From Saprospiraceae bacterium (GTDB taxonomy: Bacteria > Bacteroidota > Bacteroidia > Chitinophagales > Saprospiraceae): a stretch of 61,865 nt of DNA. The stretch covers positions 30,198-92,062 of the forward strand of contig JAHDIE010000010.1 of the NCBI GenBank assembly GCA_020630955.1, read 5' to 3'. Shown in pieces: positions 8,773 to 17,566 of this stretch; the first letter of the stretch is position 1, and each line of letters opens with the position of its first letter. Under the pieces are notes generated by a model. That model saw only the letters and a list, made by a program, of their open reading frames with translations, was not told the DNA's origin and did not search any database. Position numbers and translations under genes: made by a program.

Positions 8773-9417
8773 ATGATGAAGAATATTTTATGTTTGTGCT
8801 TCTTTTTAATAAGCTTAAATATCAATGCACAAATGGATTCAGTTAGTTATAGTATAGGTGTAATTATTGCTCAAAATTTAGAAAAGCAACAAATTACTGA
8901 TGTTACCACAGAGGATGTTGCAGCAGGTTTGGCAGATTTACTCAATGGTAATGAACTTAAAATTTCAAAACAAGAAGCAGACAGAATATTTAGTGAATAC
9001 ATTGACAAGAAAAAATCTGCAAAATTTGAAGGAAATAAAAAGGCAGGAGAGGATTTTCTAGCTGAAAATGCTAAAAGAGCTGAAGTGATAACCACGGAAA
9101 GTGGTCTCCAGTACGAAATAGTAACTCAGGGTGTTGGCGAAAACGCTCAACTTCATAATTCAGTAAAAGTGCATTATCATGGCACTTTAATTGATGGAAA
9201 AGTGTTTGATAGCAGTGTGCAAAGAGGTGAGCCAATTTCATTTCCGCTAGGGAATGTTATCAAAGGATGGCAAGAAGGCTTAAGTTACATGAATGTTGGA
9301 TCTAAATACAAACTATTTATTCCTTATGATCTTGCCTATGGAACACAAGGCGCAGGAGCAGATATTGGGCCTTATTCAGCATTGATTTTTGAAGTTGAGT
9401 TATTAGAAATTAATTAA
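8773..9417 (+). CDS. Exported FKBP-type peptidyl-prolyl isomerase
   Basis: The 214-residue protein has a signal peptide (MMKNILCLCFFLISLNINAQ), a helical N-terminal dimerisation region (about 21-105) and a C-terminal FKBP domain (about 106-214). The FKBP part shows HYHGTLIDGKVFDSSVQRG, VIKGWQEGL and the final LIFEVELLEI strand. This is the FkpA/Mip architecture: a periplasmic foldase acting on proline bonds of exported proteins. It is spaced 20 bases after the M20 dipeptidase, and trmD starts 16 bases downstream, so a cdaA-M20-fkp-trmD transcript is likely. Confidence 0.92.
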   Translation: MMKNILCLCFFLISLNINAQMDSVSYSIGVIIAQNLEKQQITDVTTEDVAAGLADLLNGNELKISKQEADRIFSEYIDKKKSAKFEGNKKAGEDFLAENAKRAEVITTESGLQYEIVTQGVGENAQLHNSVKVHYHGTLIDGKVFDSSVQRGEPISFPLGNVIKGWQEGLSYMNVGSKYKLFIPYDLAYGTQGAGADIGPYSALIFEVELLEIN

Positions 9418-9433
9418 TAGTTACTTTCTTTTT

Positions 9434-10114
9434 TTGTTAACAATAGATATCATAACACTACTTCCAGAATTATTGCTTAGCCCTTTTGATCATTCTATCA
9501 TTAAAAGGGCTCGTCAACAAAAACTTTTGGAAATAAACTTAATAGACCTGCGGCTATATGGTATTGGTAAACACAAACAATTGGATGATTATCAATATGG
9601 TGGCGGGGCAGGAATGGTTTTGATGGTCGAGCCAATACATAAATGTATCATAGATCTTCAATCAAGGAATAATTATGATGCTATTATATATTTAACTCCT
9701 GATGGTAAAACCTTAAACCAAGGTACTGCGAACCATCTTTCTACCCATCAAAGAATCATGCTTCTGTGTGGACATTACAAAGGGATCGATCATCGAATTA
9801 GAGAGCATTTAGTTACTCATGAAATTTCTATTGGCGATTATGTATTATCCGGTGGCGAAACCGCTGCAATAGTGTTGGTTGATGCATTAGGTAGGTTGCT
9901 GCCAGGGGTTCTTAATGATGAAAGCTCAGCATTGTCAGATTCATTCCAAGATAATTTATTAGCACCTCCTGTTTACAGTCGTCCATCCGAATATAACGGT
10001 TGGACAGTACCTGATGTTTTGCTTTCAGGCCATGATGCGAAAATCGAACAGTGGAGGGCAGAGCAATCATTGCAAAGAACAAAGGATTTAAGACCCGATC
10101 TACTGGAAGACTAA
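9434..10114 (+). CDS. trmD: tRNA (guanine-N1)-methyltransferase TrmD
   Basis: TrmD makes m1G37 in tRNAs reading CUN, CCN and CGG codons and prevents +1 frameshifting. The 226 residues start with LTIDIITLLPELL and include the trefoil-knot SAM-binding segment with SIGDYVLSGGETAA followed by LLPGVL. The C-terminal part keeps the catalytic region with SRPSEYNGW and PDVLLSGHD. The only plausible start is TTG at 9434, as no in-frame ATG lies between the preceding stop and the conserved N-terminus. It is the last gene before a strong bidirectional terminator. Confidence 0.96.
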   Translation: MLTIDIITLLPELLLSPFDHSIIKRARQQKLLEINLIDLRLYGIGKHKQLDDYQYGGGAGMVLMVEPIHKCIIDLQSRNNYDAIIYLTPDGKTLNQGTANHLSTHQRIMLLCGHYKGIDHRIREHLVTHEISIGDYVLSGGETAAIVLVDALGRLLPGVLNDESSALSDSFQDNLLAPPVYSRPSEYNGWTVPDVLLSGHDAKIEQWRAEQSLQRTKDLRPDLLED

Positions 10115-10160
10115 CAATTCTTTTACAGAAAGTGAATTTCAGATAGATAGAATACCAAAT

Positions 10161-10193
10161 AAAAAGGGCAATAACATTGTTATTACCCTTTTT
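10161..10193. terminator. Bidirectional terminator between trmD and a lipoprotein gene
   Basis: Two 15-base arms (AAAAAGGGCAATAAC and GTTATTACCCTTTTT, one C/A mismatch) close an ATT loop. The A and T tracts at each end make it work in both directions, matching the convergent genes ending at 10114 (+) and 10213 (-). Confidence 0.9.
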
Positions 10194-10212
10194 ATATTAT
10201 TTTAATTGAAGC

Positions 10213-10764
10213 TTATTGCTTTGTGCCGCTTAACGCACAAGAGTCTGTTTCATTAACAGCAAACATTTCATTAACAGCAACAATGTCAAGTTGACCAGTC
10301 ATCATGCTTCCAGCTGAATCCAAAGTTGCTGAACCAGTAACAGTTAAGTCAACATTGAAGTCTGGCATTCCATTTCCTGTTGCATCGAATGGGTAACCTG
10401 GTATTAATGAATTGATAGAGATATCATTCCCACTCACTGTACCATTGATAGTTACACCAAGAGTTACGAGTAAAATTCCAACATTGTCAACTCCCTCAGT
10501 AATTCCTTCAGAAATTTCAAAGGCGAACATTGGATTACTAATAGCTCCAAGAACACCTGGGCAGCTTAACTCTCCTAAATAACTTCCAATAAATTTATCT
10601 CTTGCATATGAACAAGATCCATCATCTTCTTCTGCATCAGCGTTGTAATTTTCAGCATTTGCATCCATACAACCTCTGATAGGATCACTATCGCATGAAG
10701 TAAAAGTTAAGGCAAATAATGCCAATGTCATAAATGTAAGAATGTTTAATTTCATTACTTTCAT
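10213..10764 (-). CDS. Lipoprotein with an acidic GC-x-D-x-A-x-N-Y / DDGSC motif
   Basis: The protein has 183 residues. A signal peptide ends in the lipobox FTSC (Cys24). Directly after the anchor is a short calcium-like acidic motif (GCMDANAENYNADAEEDDGS, residues 31-50), found repeatedly in surface proteins of Bacteroidota. The rest is a small beta-rich domain with many Gly, Thr and Ser residues (NGTVSGNDISINSL, TVTGSATLDSAG). It is probably a surface or periplasmic lipoprotein. No enzymatic motif is present and the role is unknown. Confidence 0.82.
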   Translation of the reverse strand: MKVMKLNILTFMTLALFALTFTSCDSDPIRGCMDANAENYNADAEEDDGSCSYARDKFIGSYLGELSCPGVLGAISNPMFAFEISEGITEGVDNVGILLVTLGVTINGTVSGNDISINSLIPGYPFDATGNGMPDFNVDLTVTGSATLDSAGSMMTGQLDIVAVNEMFAVNETDSCALSGTKQ

Positions 10765-10834
10765 ATCTGTTTGTTTAAAAAATTAATAGTTTTTTCTTCA
10801 GGAAGGATTGTTCTCAGCAATGCAAAATTACTAT

Positions 10835-11137
10835 TTAATTGCGTTTATTTTCCATTTTATCGACATAGTCTACCGATCCAAGCCTCATTTTAACATGAAA
10901 TGGCGCTTTTTCGGATAATTTATACTCCAATTCACAAAATTTACCTAAAGTTGGGAAATAACTATGCTTAGGTTTGATGTAATTAAGCAGACCAGACTTA
11001 AGCTCAAATTGGCGTAATAGGATGCTTTTTTCTATTGCTTCGTTTTCTATTTCACTTGGTGCAAGACCGAACTGAGCAAAACAGGATAATGTTGTCAGAC
11101 AGCAGATTGCCATGGTAAATAAAAAATTATTCCTCAA
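10835..11137 (-). CDS. Small exported protein, translationally coupled to the THUMP methyltransferase
   Basis: The protein has 100 residues with a signal peptide (MRNNFLFTMAICCLTTLSCFAQ). The start at 11137 is TTG. The next ATG (11113) would leave the signal without a basic N-region. The start lies inside the last codons of the upstream methyltransferase gene (11-base overlap, different frame), so expression is likely coupled. The C-terminal part is Lys/Glu-rich with no recognisable motif. The combination with an rRNA methyltransferase is probably positional. Confidence 0.6.
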   Translation of the reverse strand: MRNNFLFTMAICCLTTLSCFAQFGLAPSEIENEAIEKSILLRQFELKSGLLNYIKPKHSYFPTLGKFCELEYKLSEKAPFHVKMRLGSVDYVDKMENKRN

Positions 11138-12251
11138 TTTTGTATTGTTTTATTGTACAAGGAACTGTTAAGTTAACAATTTGATGGGAGTTTTTTTCTT
11201 GTAATTCCAAGGCTTCAAATGCTCCATCAGTACCTGAAAATATCGAAAATGTGGATTTGATATTTTTTCGTGCATGGTTTCCTATTTCTTTGAAAAAGCC
11301 AAGGATATCTGATACCCCTTTGGTAACATTAAATGGTGGACTAATAACAAGTATAGCATCGCCATCTTCAAATTTGGTTTTGAAAAAATCCTTGACACCA
11401 AATTTCAAATTTTGTTCATTGGGGAGCCGTTGAATATTCTTTTTCGCAAATGCTATTTCATCTGCATTGACATCAGTGCCCAATACCTCTGCTAATGGTT
11501 CTTGCATTTTGGCATTGGATTCTTCTTTAATTTGTATCCACAACTTCTTGTCAAAGTTATACCAATCTTGAAAGCCAAACCTCATTCTACAATAGCCTGA
11601 AGGAATATTACACATCATCATGTATGCTTCAATGGGAATCGTTCCAGAACCACACATTGGGTCTATGAAATTTGATTTTTTATCCCACCCAGATAATTCA
11701 ACAAGACCCGAAGCCAAAACCTCATTCATTGGAGAAAGACTCGTTGCTTTTCTATATCCTCTTTTGCTTAATAATAGTCCTGAGCTGTCTAAGCCTAGAT
11801 TAATAAATTCTCGATCTAAGTTGATATCAATTCTTAGGTCAGGATATTCATTGTCAGTCTTTGGTCTAGCTCCATAAAACTTCTGAAAGTTATCGCTTAT
11901 TGCATCCATAACAGTGGTCTCCACTTTTTTGAAATCATCGAAAAGTTCTGAATTACCATTAACCTTGACGGCATAAGTTTTTTCTACATTTAGGTATTGA
12001 TCCCATCGAATTTTTATCAAAAAAGCATAAAGCTGTTTAAAGCTTGTTGCTCTATTAGAAGCTATCGGAACAATAATATTATTTGCGAACCTGCAATTAT
12101 AATTTGTGCGATACAAACCAGCAAGGTCAGTTTCATAAATTACTTGTCCATTCCCAATGTCAATTTGCTCTATACCCAGTTCTCGTATTTCTTTTGCTAA
12201 AATTTGTTCCATTCCAACAAAGGTCTTTGCAACACATCTCATTATTTTCAT
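11127..12251 (-). CDS. THUMP-domain class I methyltransferase (RlmL/YpsC-like, rRNA guanine-N2)
   Basis: The 374 residues have an N-terminal THUMP RNA-binding domain (about 1-160) and a C-terminal Rossmann methyltransferase. The SAM-binding motif is FIDPMCGSGTIPIEA (about 190-206), and acidic motif II is GTDVNADEIAFAKKN. Family relatives methylate 23S rRNA at the guanine N2 (m2G2445 type). The motif IV here reads VISPPFNV rather than the usual NPPYG of N2-guanine and N6-adenine enzymes. The domain order supports an rRNA (less likely tRNA) target, but the exact base cannot be called. Confidence 0.87.
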   Translation of the reverse strand: MKIMRCVAKTFVGMEQILAKEIRELGIEQIDIGNGQVIYETDLAGLYRTNYNCRFANNIIVPIASNRATSFKQLYAFLIKIRWDQYLNVEKTYAVKVNGNSELFDDFKKVETTVMDAISDNFQKFYGARPKTDNEYPDLRIDINLDREFINLGLDSSGLLLSKRGYRKATSLSPMNEVLASGLVELSGWDKKSNFIDPMCGSGTIPIEAYMMMCNIPSGYCRMRFGFQDWYNFDKKLWIQIKEESNAKMQEPLAEVLGTDVNADEIAFAKKNIQRLPNEQNLKFGVKDFFKTKFEDGDAILVISPPFNVTKGVSDILGFFKEIGNHARKNIKSTFSIFSGTDGAFEALELQEKNSHQIVNLTVPCTIKQYKIEE

Positions 12252-12253
12252 AT

Positions 12254-13882
12254 TTAAGTTTGAATGGCTCCAACATTGAATCTTTTGATAGGAGCATGAC
12301 TTGCCGCTTCCAAAGATTGAGAAATCACTTTTCTTGTATCCCTGGGATCAATAATGGCATCAAGCCATAATCTTGAAGCTGCATAATAAGGAGAAGTCTG
12401 TCTATCGTAATTTGCCTTAATTTCATTGAAGACCTTTTTTTCTTCTTTTTCGTCGATTTCCTCATTTTTAGATCGACTTGCAACTTTGATTTGGGTCAAA
12501 ACTTTTGCAGCTTGAGTACCTCCCATTACAGCAATTTTTGCGGTTGGCCAACCAACGATAATTCTAGGATCGTATGCTTTGCCACACATTGCATAATTTC
12601 CAGCACCATAGGAATTACCAACAACAATTGATATTTTCGGAACTGTTGAGTTCGAAACTGCATTTACCATTTTTGCTCCATCCTTGATTATGCCTCCATG
12701 TTCGGATTTTGAACCTACCATAAAACCTGTTACATCATGAAAAAAGATGAGAGGTATCTTTTTTTGATTGCAAACCATGATAAATCTAGCTGCCTTGTCT
12801 GCACTATCAGAGTATATAACACCTCCGATTTGCATTTCACCTTTAGTATTTTTTATTACTTCACGATTATTGGCTACGATTCCAACCGACCATCCGTCTA
12901 TTCTTGCATATGCGGTGATTATGGTCTTGCCATATTCTTCTTTATATTCAGTGAGCTTTGCATCATCCACAATAGTTTTAAGGACCTTTCTCATGTCATA
13001 AGGTTTAGCCCCATTTTCAGGATAATATCCAAGGATATTCTTTGGTTCGATGGCTGCTTTTGGCTTTGATCTTTCTATTCCGGCTTTTTTATCTGTAGGA
13101 ATTTTATCAATCAATTCTTTGATCGTATCTAAAGCGGCTTTGTCATTTGGGACTTTGTAATCAGTTACACCAGATATTTCACTTTGAGTAGTGGCTCCTC
13201 CTAGGGTCTCTTTATCTACATTTTCTCCAATGGCGGCTTTGACCAAATATGGTCCTGCTAAAAATATTGACCCTGTTCCTTCTACGATAATTGCTTCGTC
13301 GGACATAATTGGTAGATAAGCACCTCCGGCAACACAAGAACCCATTATGGCTGAAATTTGAACAATACCTTTACTTGATAGAACAGCATTGTTTCTGAAT
13401 ATTCTTCCAAAATGTTCCTTGTCTGGGAATATTTCATCCTGCAATGGTAGGTAGACTCCTGCACTATCTACCAAATAAATGATTGGAATATGGTTTTCTA
13501 ATGCAATTTCTTGTGCTCTTAAGTTTTTCTTACCTGTTATAGGAAACCATGCACCAGCCTTAACAGTGGCATCATTGGCTACAATCATGCATTGTCTACC
13601 TTTGATATGCCCTAATCCAGTTATAACTCCTCCTGCAGGACAACCACCGTGTTCTTCATACATTTCATATCCAGCAAATGCACCAATTTCAAAAAAATCA
13701 TCTTGGTTATCGACTAGATAAGCTATTCGCTCTCTTGCTGTCATCTTGCCTTTGGCATGTTGCTTTGCAATTTTTTTTTCTCCACCGCCCAATGCAATTT
13801 TTTCTAATTTCTTATTGAGCTCAGCGACCGCTAGTAGCAATGAATCTTCATTTTTATTAAAGGAAATATCTATCTCCGTCAT
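12254..13882 (-). CDS. Acyl-CoA carboxylase carboxyltransferase (beta) subunit
   Basis: The 542 residues from the ATG at 13882 form two crotonase-like carboxyltransferase domains. They transfer CO2 from carboxybiotin to an acyl-CoA (propionyl- or methylcrotonyl-CoA type). Recognisable stretches include GKMTARERI, AGGAYLPIMSDEAI, GNSYGAGNYAMCGKAYDP and MGGTQAAKVL. The frame stays open for another 46 codons upstream, but that part lacks homology-like character, so I chose 13882. No biotin carboxylase or biotin carrier gene is adjacent, so the alpha subunit must lie elsewhere. The substrate cannot be fixed from sequence alone. The 231 bases between this gene and htrA show no clear feature. Confidence 0.92.
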   Translation of the reverse strand: MTEIDISFNKNEDSLLLAVAELNKKLEKIALGGGEKKIAKQHAKGKMTARERIAYLVDNQDDFFEIGAFAGYEMYEEHGGCPAGGVITGLGHIKGRQCMIVANDATVKAGAWFPITGKKNLRAQEIALENHIPIIYLVDSAGVYLPLQDEIFPDKEHFGRIFRNNAVLSSKGIVQISAIMGSCVAGGAYLPIMSDEAIIVEGTGSIFLAGPYLVKAAIGENVDKETLGGATTQSEISGVTDYKVPNDKAALDTIKELIDKIPTDKKAGIERSKPKAAIEPKNILGYYPENGAKPYDMRKVLKTIVDDAKLTEYKEEYGKTIITAYARIDGWSVGIVANNREVIKNTKGEMQIGGVIYSDSADKAARFIMVCNQKKIPLIFFHDVTGFMVGSKSEHGGIIKDGAKMVNAVSNSTVPKISIVVGNSYGAGNYAMCGKAYDPRIIVGWPTAKIAVMGGTQAAKVLTQIKVASRSKNEEIDEKEEKKVFNEIKANYDRQTSPYYAASRLWLDAIIDPRDTRKVISQSLEAASHAPIKRFNVGAIQT

Positions 13883-14113
13883 GCTTGTTGTTTGTGCCTC
13901 TAAGTTAAGTAACAATAATACTTTATCAAGACCTTTGTGCTTCCTTAATGCTTTATTAATTATCAAAGACGAATGGCCATTAGGTGAGGGAAGGAAAATA
14001 AGTAATGCATTCAAACCCACAATATTTCATGGAATATATGCTGAAGTAGTACTTGTTTTGTCTAACAAAAGGAAATTAATGCATCATTGGCAATCATAGA
14101 GTCCTAAAATATT

Positions 14114-15532
14114 TTACTGAGGCATATTGAATGTGTATGGAAAGTTTCCAACATAATTTTCATAATAGCCTTCTAAGATTACACTTCCTTGCGTATTTAA
14201 TAATTGATCTACAAGTTCTGCAGCAGAGCTTACTCTTTTCCCATTGAGACTGGTAATAATGTATCCTGGTTCCATGTTTGTTGCTGCAATGGTTTTATTT
14301 CTATATATACTTACAACATAGGCTCCTTTTTTTGGAAGTATATCCTGTTCCTTGGAATCGAGATCTCTTACTTCAAAACCCAGATCCAACAATATTGGAT
14401 CTTTTCGAACTGCAATGTAATCAGTTGTATTCAATTGGTTTCGCAGTATGACATCAGTGTCATAAGAAATTCCATCTCTGAAATACTTGATGTGTACCAT
14501 ATCTCCTGGCCTGTGCTTTCCTATCTCCTCCATAAATATTGGAATTCTTGGAGTTTCTTTTCCATTGATATTAGTGATTACATCTCCATTTTGTAAACCA
14601 GCATCATCAGCAGCGCCATTTCTTTCTACTACATTTAGGTATACGCCACCAACTTTTTCGAGTCTTAATCTTTTTGCAATTTGATCATCAACATCCAGGA
14701 TTCCTACACCCATCCATCCTCGTTGTACTGCCCCAAATTCCATAATGTCATAAACCACTTTTTGTACTAAATTGACTGGCACTGCAAATGAAAATCCTTC
14801 ATATCTTCCACTTTGAGAAATGATAGCAGTATTGATTCCTACCAATTCTCCATTGGTATTTACCAAGGCTCCTCCGCTGTTTCCAGGATTCACAGCCGCA
14901 TCGGTTTGGATAAATGATTCTATGCCTTGTCTTGCCAAAATATTAATGTCTCTCGCTTTTGCACTCACAATTCCAGCTGTTACGGTAGTTTGTAACTTGA
15001 AAGGGTTACCAATAGCCATTACCCATTCCCCAACAAGCAGAGAATCCGAGTTTCCATAAACCAATGGTGTAAGATTAGTTGCTTCTATTTTCATAAGGGC
15101 CAAGTCTGTTGCTGGATCTGATCCAATGACCTTACCTTTGAATTCTCGATTGTCATCTAGTAAAACTACAATCTCAACAGCCTCATCTACCACATGATTA
15201 TTGGTAACTATGTATCCATCTTCTGAAATAATTACACCACTTCCTGAAGATTTTGATAGTTGGTCCATACTGAGCCCATCTTCTTGCTGTAATGCATTAA
15301 TACCAACCACAGAGGGCTTTGACATTTGTGCAGCTTGGGTAAAATCACTAGGAATAGATGAGAAAAAATATTTTCTAAGATTACCAGAAAGAACCAACTC
15401 TTTTTCACTGACCAATTGAGCATTTTTTTGGTTTTCCTCAAATCTTATATTGGTATAATTTTTAACAACAAAATAGGACGTTGCCGTAGAAGCCAAAACC
15501 GAGATTAATACTATATAAATTGTTTTACGCAT
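14114..15532 (-). CDS. degP: HtrA/Deg periplasmic serine protease
   Basis: The 472-residue protein starts with an uncleaved or cleaved signal/anchor helix (residues 5-24). The trypsin-like domain has the triad His113 (TNNHVV), Asp143 (ATDLALMKI) and Ser219 (GNSGGAL). One clear PDZ domain (about 270-370) and a second C-terminal PDZ-like region (about 385-470) follow. The enzyme removes misfolded envelope proteins and can act as a chaperone. It is divergent from dapF, with 101 bases between. A TATATTTG box on the minus strand lies in that gap (15600-15607). Confidence 0.94.
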   Translation of the reverse strand: MRKTIYIVLISVLASTATSYFVVKNYTNIRFEENQKNAQLVSEKELVLSGNLRKYFFSSIPSDFTQAAQMSKPSVVGINALQQEDGLSMDQLSKSSGSGVIISEDGYIVTNNHVVDEAVEIVVLLDDNREFKGKVIGSDPATDLALMKIEATNLTPLVYGNSDSLLVGEWVMAIGNPFKLQTTVTAGIVSAKARDINILARQGIESFIQTDAAVNPGNSGGALVNTNGELVGINTAIISQSGRYEGFSFAVPVNLVQKVVYDIMEFGAVQRGWMGVGILDVDDQIAKRLRLEKVGGVYLNVVERNGAADDAGLQNGDVITNINGKETPRIPIFMEEIGKHRPGDMVHIKYFRDGISYDTDVILRNQLNTTDYIAVRKDPILLDLGFEVRDLDSKEQDILPKKGAYVVSIYRNKTIAATNMEPGYIITSLNGKRVSSAAELVDQLLNTQGSVILEGYYENYVGNFPYTFNMPQ

Positions 15533-15599
15533 TTCCTAAAAGCCTTTTGGTATTCTAACGAAAACTGATTTCTTTTTAATATAGTTGGCTAAATCTTTA

Positions 15600-15607
15600 C
15601 AAATATA
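15600..15607 (-). promoter_or_regulatory. Candidate -7 promoter box of the HtrA gene
   Basis: On the minus strand the sequence reads TATATTTG, an exact match to the Bacteroidota -7 consensus TAnnTTTG, 68 bases upstream of the ATG at 15532. A good -33 TTTG is not evident. Confidence 0.4.
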
Positions 15608-15633
15608 TCATATTAGAAGTAATTTGCATATAT

Positions 15634-16419
15634 ATGTTTATCAAATTCACCAAAATGCAGGGAACTGGCAATGATTTTATCATGTTAGACCAGTTTGCTT
15701 CAGAACAGATTGAGCTTTCAAAGGAACAGATTAGATTTCTTTGCGATCGAAAATTCGGTATTGGAGCCGATGGATTAATTATTTTAAGAGATTCAGAAAC
15801 TTCTGAATTTGAAATGATTTACTACAACGCTGATGGACTTTTGAGTACCATGTGTGGGAACGGTGGCAGATGCATTGTCAAGCTTGCTTATGATAATCGA
15901 TATATTGATGAGAATACCTATTTCCATGCTCCAGATGGTACTCACAAAGCTTCTATTGAATCAGACATAATCTCATTGCATATGAAGGATGTAGATACAG
16001 TTACTTCCGTAAATGACTGTTATATCTTGAATTCGGGTTCTCCTCATTATGTTAAATTTGTTAATGATCTAGATTTTTTGGATGTTCATTTTGAAGGAGC
16101 AAAAATTAGAAATTCTGAAGCCTTTAAAAAGGATGGTATTAATGTAAACTTCATTGAAATTTTGAACGACAATGAGTTTAAAGTGAGAACATATGAAAGA
16201 GGAGTAGAAGCAGAGACTTTATCTTGCGGAACGGGTGTTACGGCTGCGGCGATAGCTGCTCATGTCAAAACTGGCAGACTGACTAATAAATGGAACATAA
16301 TAACTAAAGGTGGACCACTAAAGGTAGAGTTTAATGCAAATGGTGATAATTTTTCTAAGATTATCCTAATAGGATTGGCCGAAACGGTTTTTGAAGGGAA
16401 AATATCCTTGATCGACTAG
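15634..16419 (+). CDS. dapF: Diaminopimelate epimerase DapF
   Basis: DapF converts LL- to meso-diaminopimelate for lysine and peptidoglycan synthesis. The 261 residues carry the two catalytic cysteines, Cys74 (MCGNGGRC) and Cys198 (SCGTGVTAAA), with the usual opening KMQGTGNDFIMLD. The ATG lies 101 bases from the divergent htrA start. The stop TAG (16417-16419) interlocks with the stop of the convergent TPR gene in a shared CTAG palindrome, leaving no room for a terminator. Confidence 0.96.
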   Translation: MFIKFTKMQGTGNDFIMLDQFASEQIELSKEQIRFLCDRKFGIGADGLIILRDSETSEFEMIYYNADGLLSTMCGNGGRCIVKLAYDNRYIDENTYFHAPDGTHKASIESDIISLHMKDVDTVTSVNDCYILNSGSPHYVKFVNDLDFLDVHFEGAKIRNSEAFKKDGINVNFIEILNDNEFKVRTYERGVEAETLSCGTGVTAAAIAAHVKTGRLTNKWNIITKGGPLKVEFNANGDNFSKIILIGLAETVFEGKISLID

Positions 16420-16745
16420 TTGTCTATTTCAAGCTCTAAGTTCATTTTGGCATTGTTTAATTCTGAAACAGCATGAAAGTCTCCTTGCTTTTTACCTATC
16501 TCAATGCCTTGTTGGTATATGTTCAAAGCCAATTGCCTTCTGTTAATAAGCTCATATAATTTACCCAAGTGATAATACATTCCAATATATTCGGGATCTT
16601 TTTTATGAATGTCGAGATAATATTTTAATGCCTTATCATAAACTTTCAATTTTTCGTGTTCCTTTGCAATCGCAAACATAAGAAACGAATCCTCTGGACT
16701 TTTTTCTAAAAACTTCAACAATTGATCAATCCTATTTGTAGACAT
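16416..16745 (-). CDS. Small TPR protein
   Basis: The 109-residue soluble protein has no signal peptide. Two to three tetratricopeptide repeats are visible (about 20-95), with the pattern KALKYYLDIHKKDPEYIGMY and LALNIYQQGIEIGKK. It is probably a cytoplasmic protein-interaction adaptor. It ends against dapF with a 4-base overlap and is divergent from etfB. The specific partner cannot be inferred. Confidence 0.85.
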   Translation of the reverse strand: MSTNRIDQLLKFLEKSPEDSFLMFAIAKEHEKLKVYDKALKYYLDIHKKDPEYIGMYYHLGKLYELINRRQLALNIYQQGIEIGKKQGDFHAVSELNNAKMNLELEIDN

Positions 16746-16784
16746 TTTTATTTTTTAAACTCTGAGTTTAGTACGAAAATAGCA

Positions 16785-16792
16785 TATCTTTG
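16785..16792 (+). promoter_or_regulatory. Candidate -7 promoter box of etfBA
   Basis: TATCTTTG matches TAnnTTTG exactly, 22 bases ahead of the etfB ATG. A TTTA at 16767-16770 sits roughly where a degenerate -33 element would be. Transcription would start about 10-15 bases before the ATG, giving a very short leader. Confidence 0.55.
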
Positions 16793-16814
16793 TGCCACTT
16801 AAACACGTGAATTT

Positions 16815-17555
16815 ATGAATTTATTGGTTTGTATATCAAAGACCCCTGAAACAACAGCAAAAATTTCCTTTATAGAAGACAATTCCAAATTTAATACGGA
16901 AGGAGTACAATACATTATGAACCCATATGATGAATGGTATGCCTTGGTAAGAGCTATAGAATTGAAAGAAAAGCACGGAGGAAAAGTCATTGCAATGAAT
17001 GTTGGTCCTGCATCCAATGATATTATTATAAGAAAGGCTCTAGCGATTGGTGCAGATGAGGCAGTAAGAGTTGATGCAGAACCTGATTCTTCTATGTTTG
17101 TGGCAAAACAAATTGCAAATTACGCCCAAGAAAATGCTATCGATATAGTATTCTGTGGAAAAGAGACCATTGATTACAATGGCTCTGAAGTAGCTTCGAT
17201 AACTGCTGAGATGTTAGATCTGCCATTTGTGAGTTATGCTTCTAAAATGGAATTTGATGGAACTACTGCTACAATTGAAAGAGATATTGAAGGAGGTGTC
17301 GAAGTTGTGCAAGTTGAAAAGCCTTTTGTTTTATCTGCTTCAAAAGGATTGGCTGAACAAAGAATTCCTAATATGAAAGGAATTATGATGGCCAAAAGAA
17401 AGCCATTGAATGTGGTTGAAGCAGTAGGCCACGACTCAAAATCAAAGCTTTTATCCTATACTATGCCTCAAGGTAAACAGGAAGTGAAAATGATTGATCC
17501 TGAAAATATGGACGAGTTAGTAAGATTACTTCATGAAGAAGCAAAAGTGATTTAA
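16815..17555 (+). CDS. etfB: Electron transfer flavoprotein beta subunit
   Basis: The 246-residue protein is the AMP-binding beta subunit of the ETF heterodimer, which passes electrons from acyl-CoA dehydrogenases to the quinone pool. The opening MNLLVCISKTPETTAKI, the stretch AIGADEAVRVD and the recognition segment around KPFVLSASKGLAEQRIPNMKGIM are typical. The alpha subunit follows after 11 bases, so they form an operon. With the acyl-CoA carboxylase nearby it supports fatty or branched-chain acid oxidation. Confidence 0.96.
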   Translation: MNLLVCISKTPETTAKISFIEDNSKFNTEGVQYIMNPYDEWYALVRAIELKEKHGGKVIAMNVGPASNDIIIRKALAIGADEAVRVDAEPDSSMFVAKQIANYAQENAIDIVFCGKETIDYNGSEVASITAEMLDLPFVSYASKMEFDGTTATIERDIEGGVEVVQVEKPFVLSASKGLAEQRIPNMKGIMMAKRKPLNVVEAVGHDSKSKLLSYTMPQGKQEVKMIDPENMDELVRLLHEEAKVI

Positions 17556-17566
17556 AAAAAGAAATT

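Noticed and set aside
13883-14020. 46-codon N-terminal extension of the acyl-CoA carboxylase gene
   Set aside because: The extension shows no family-like sequence, and the ATG at 13882 gives the usual 542-residue length.
14204-14596. 130-codon open frame on the plus strand opposite the HtrA gene
   Set aside because: It lies fully inside a gene with an intact catalytic triad, has Cys/Tyr-rich low-complexity composition and no signal or motif.
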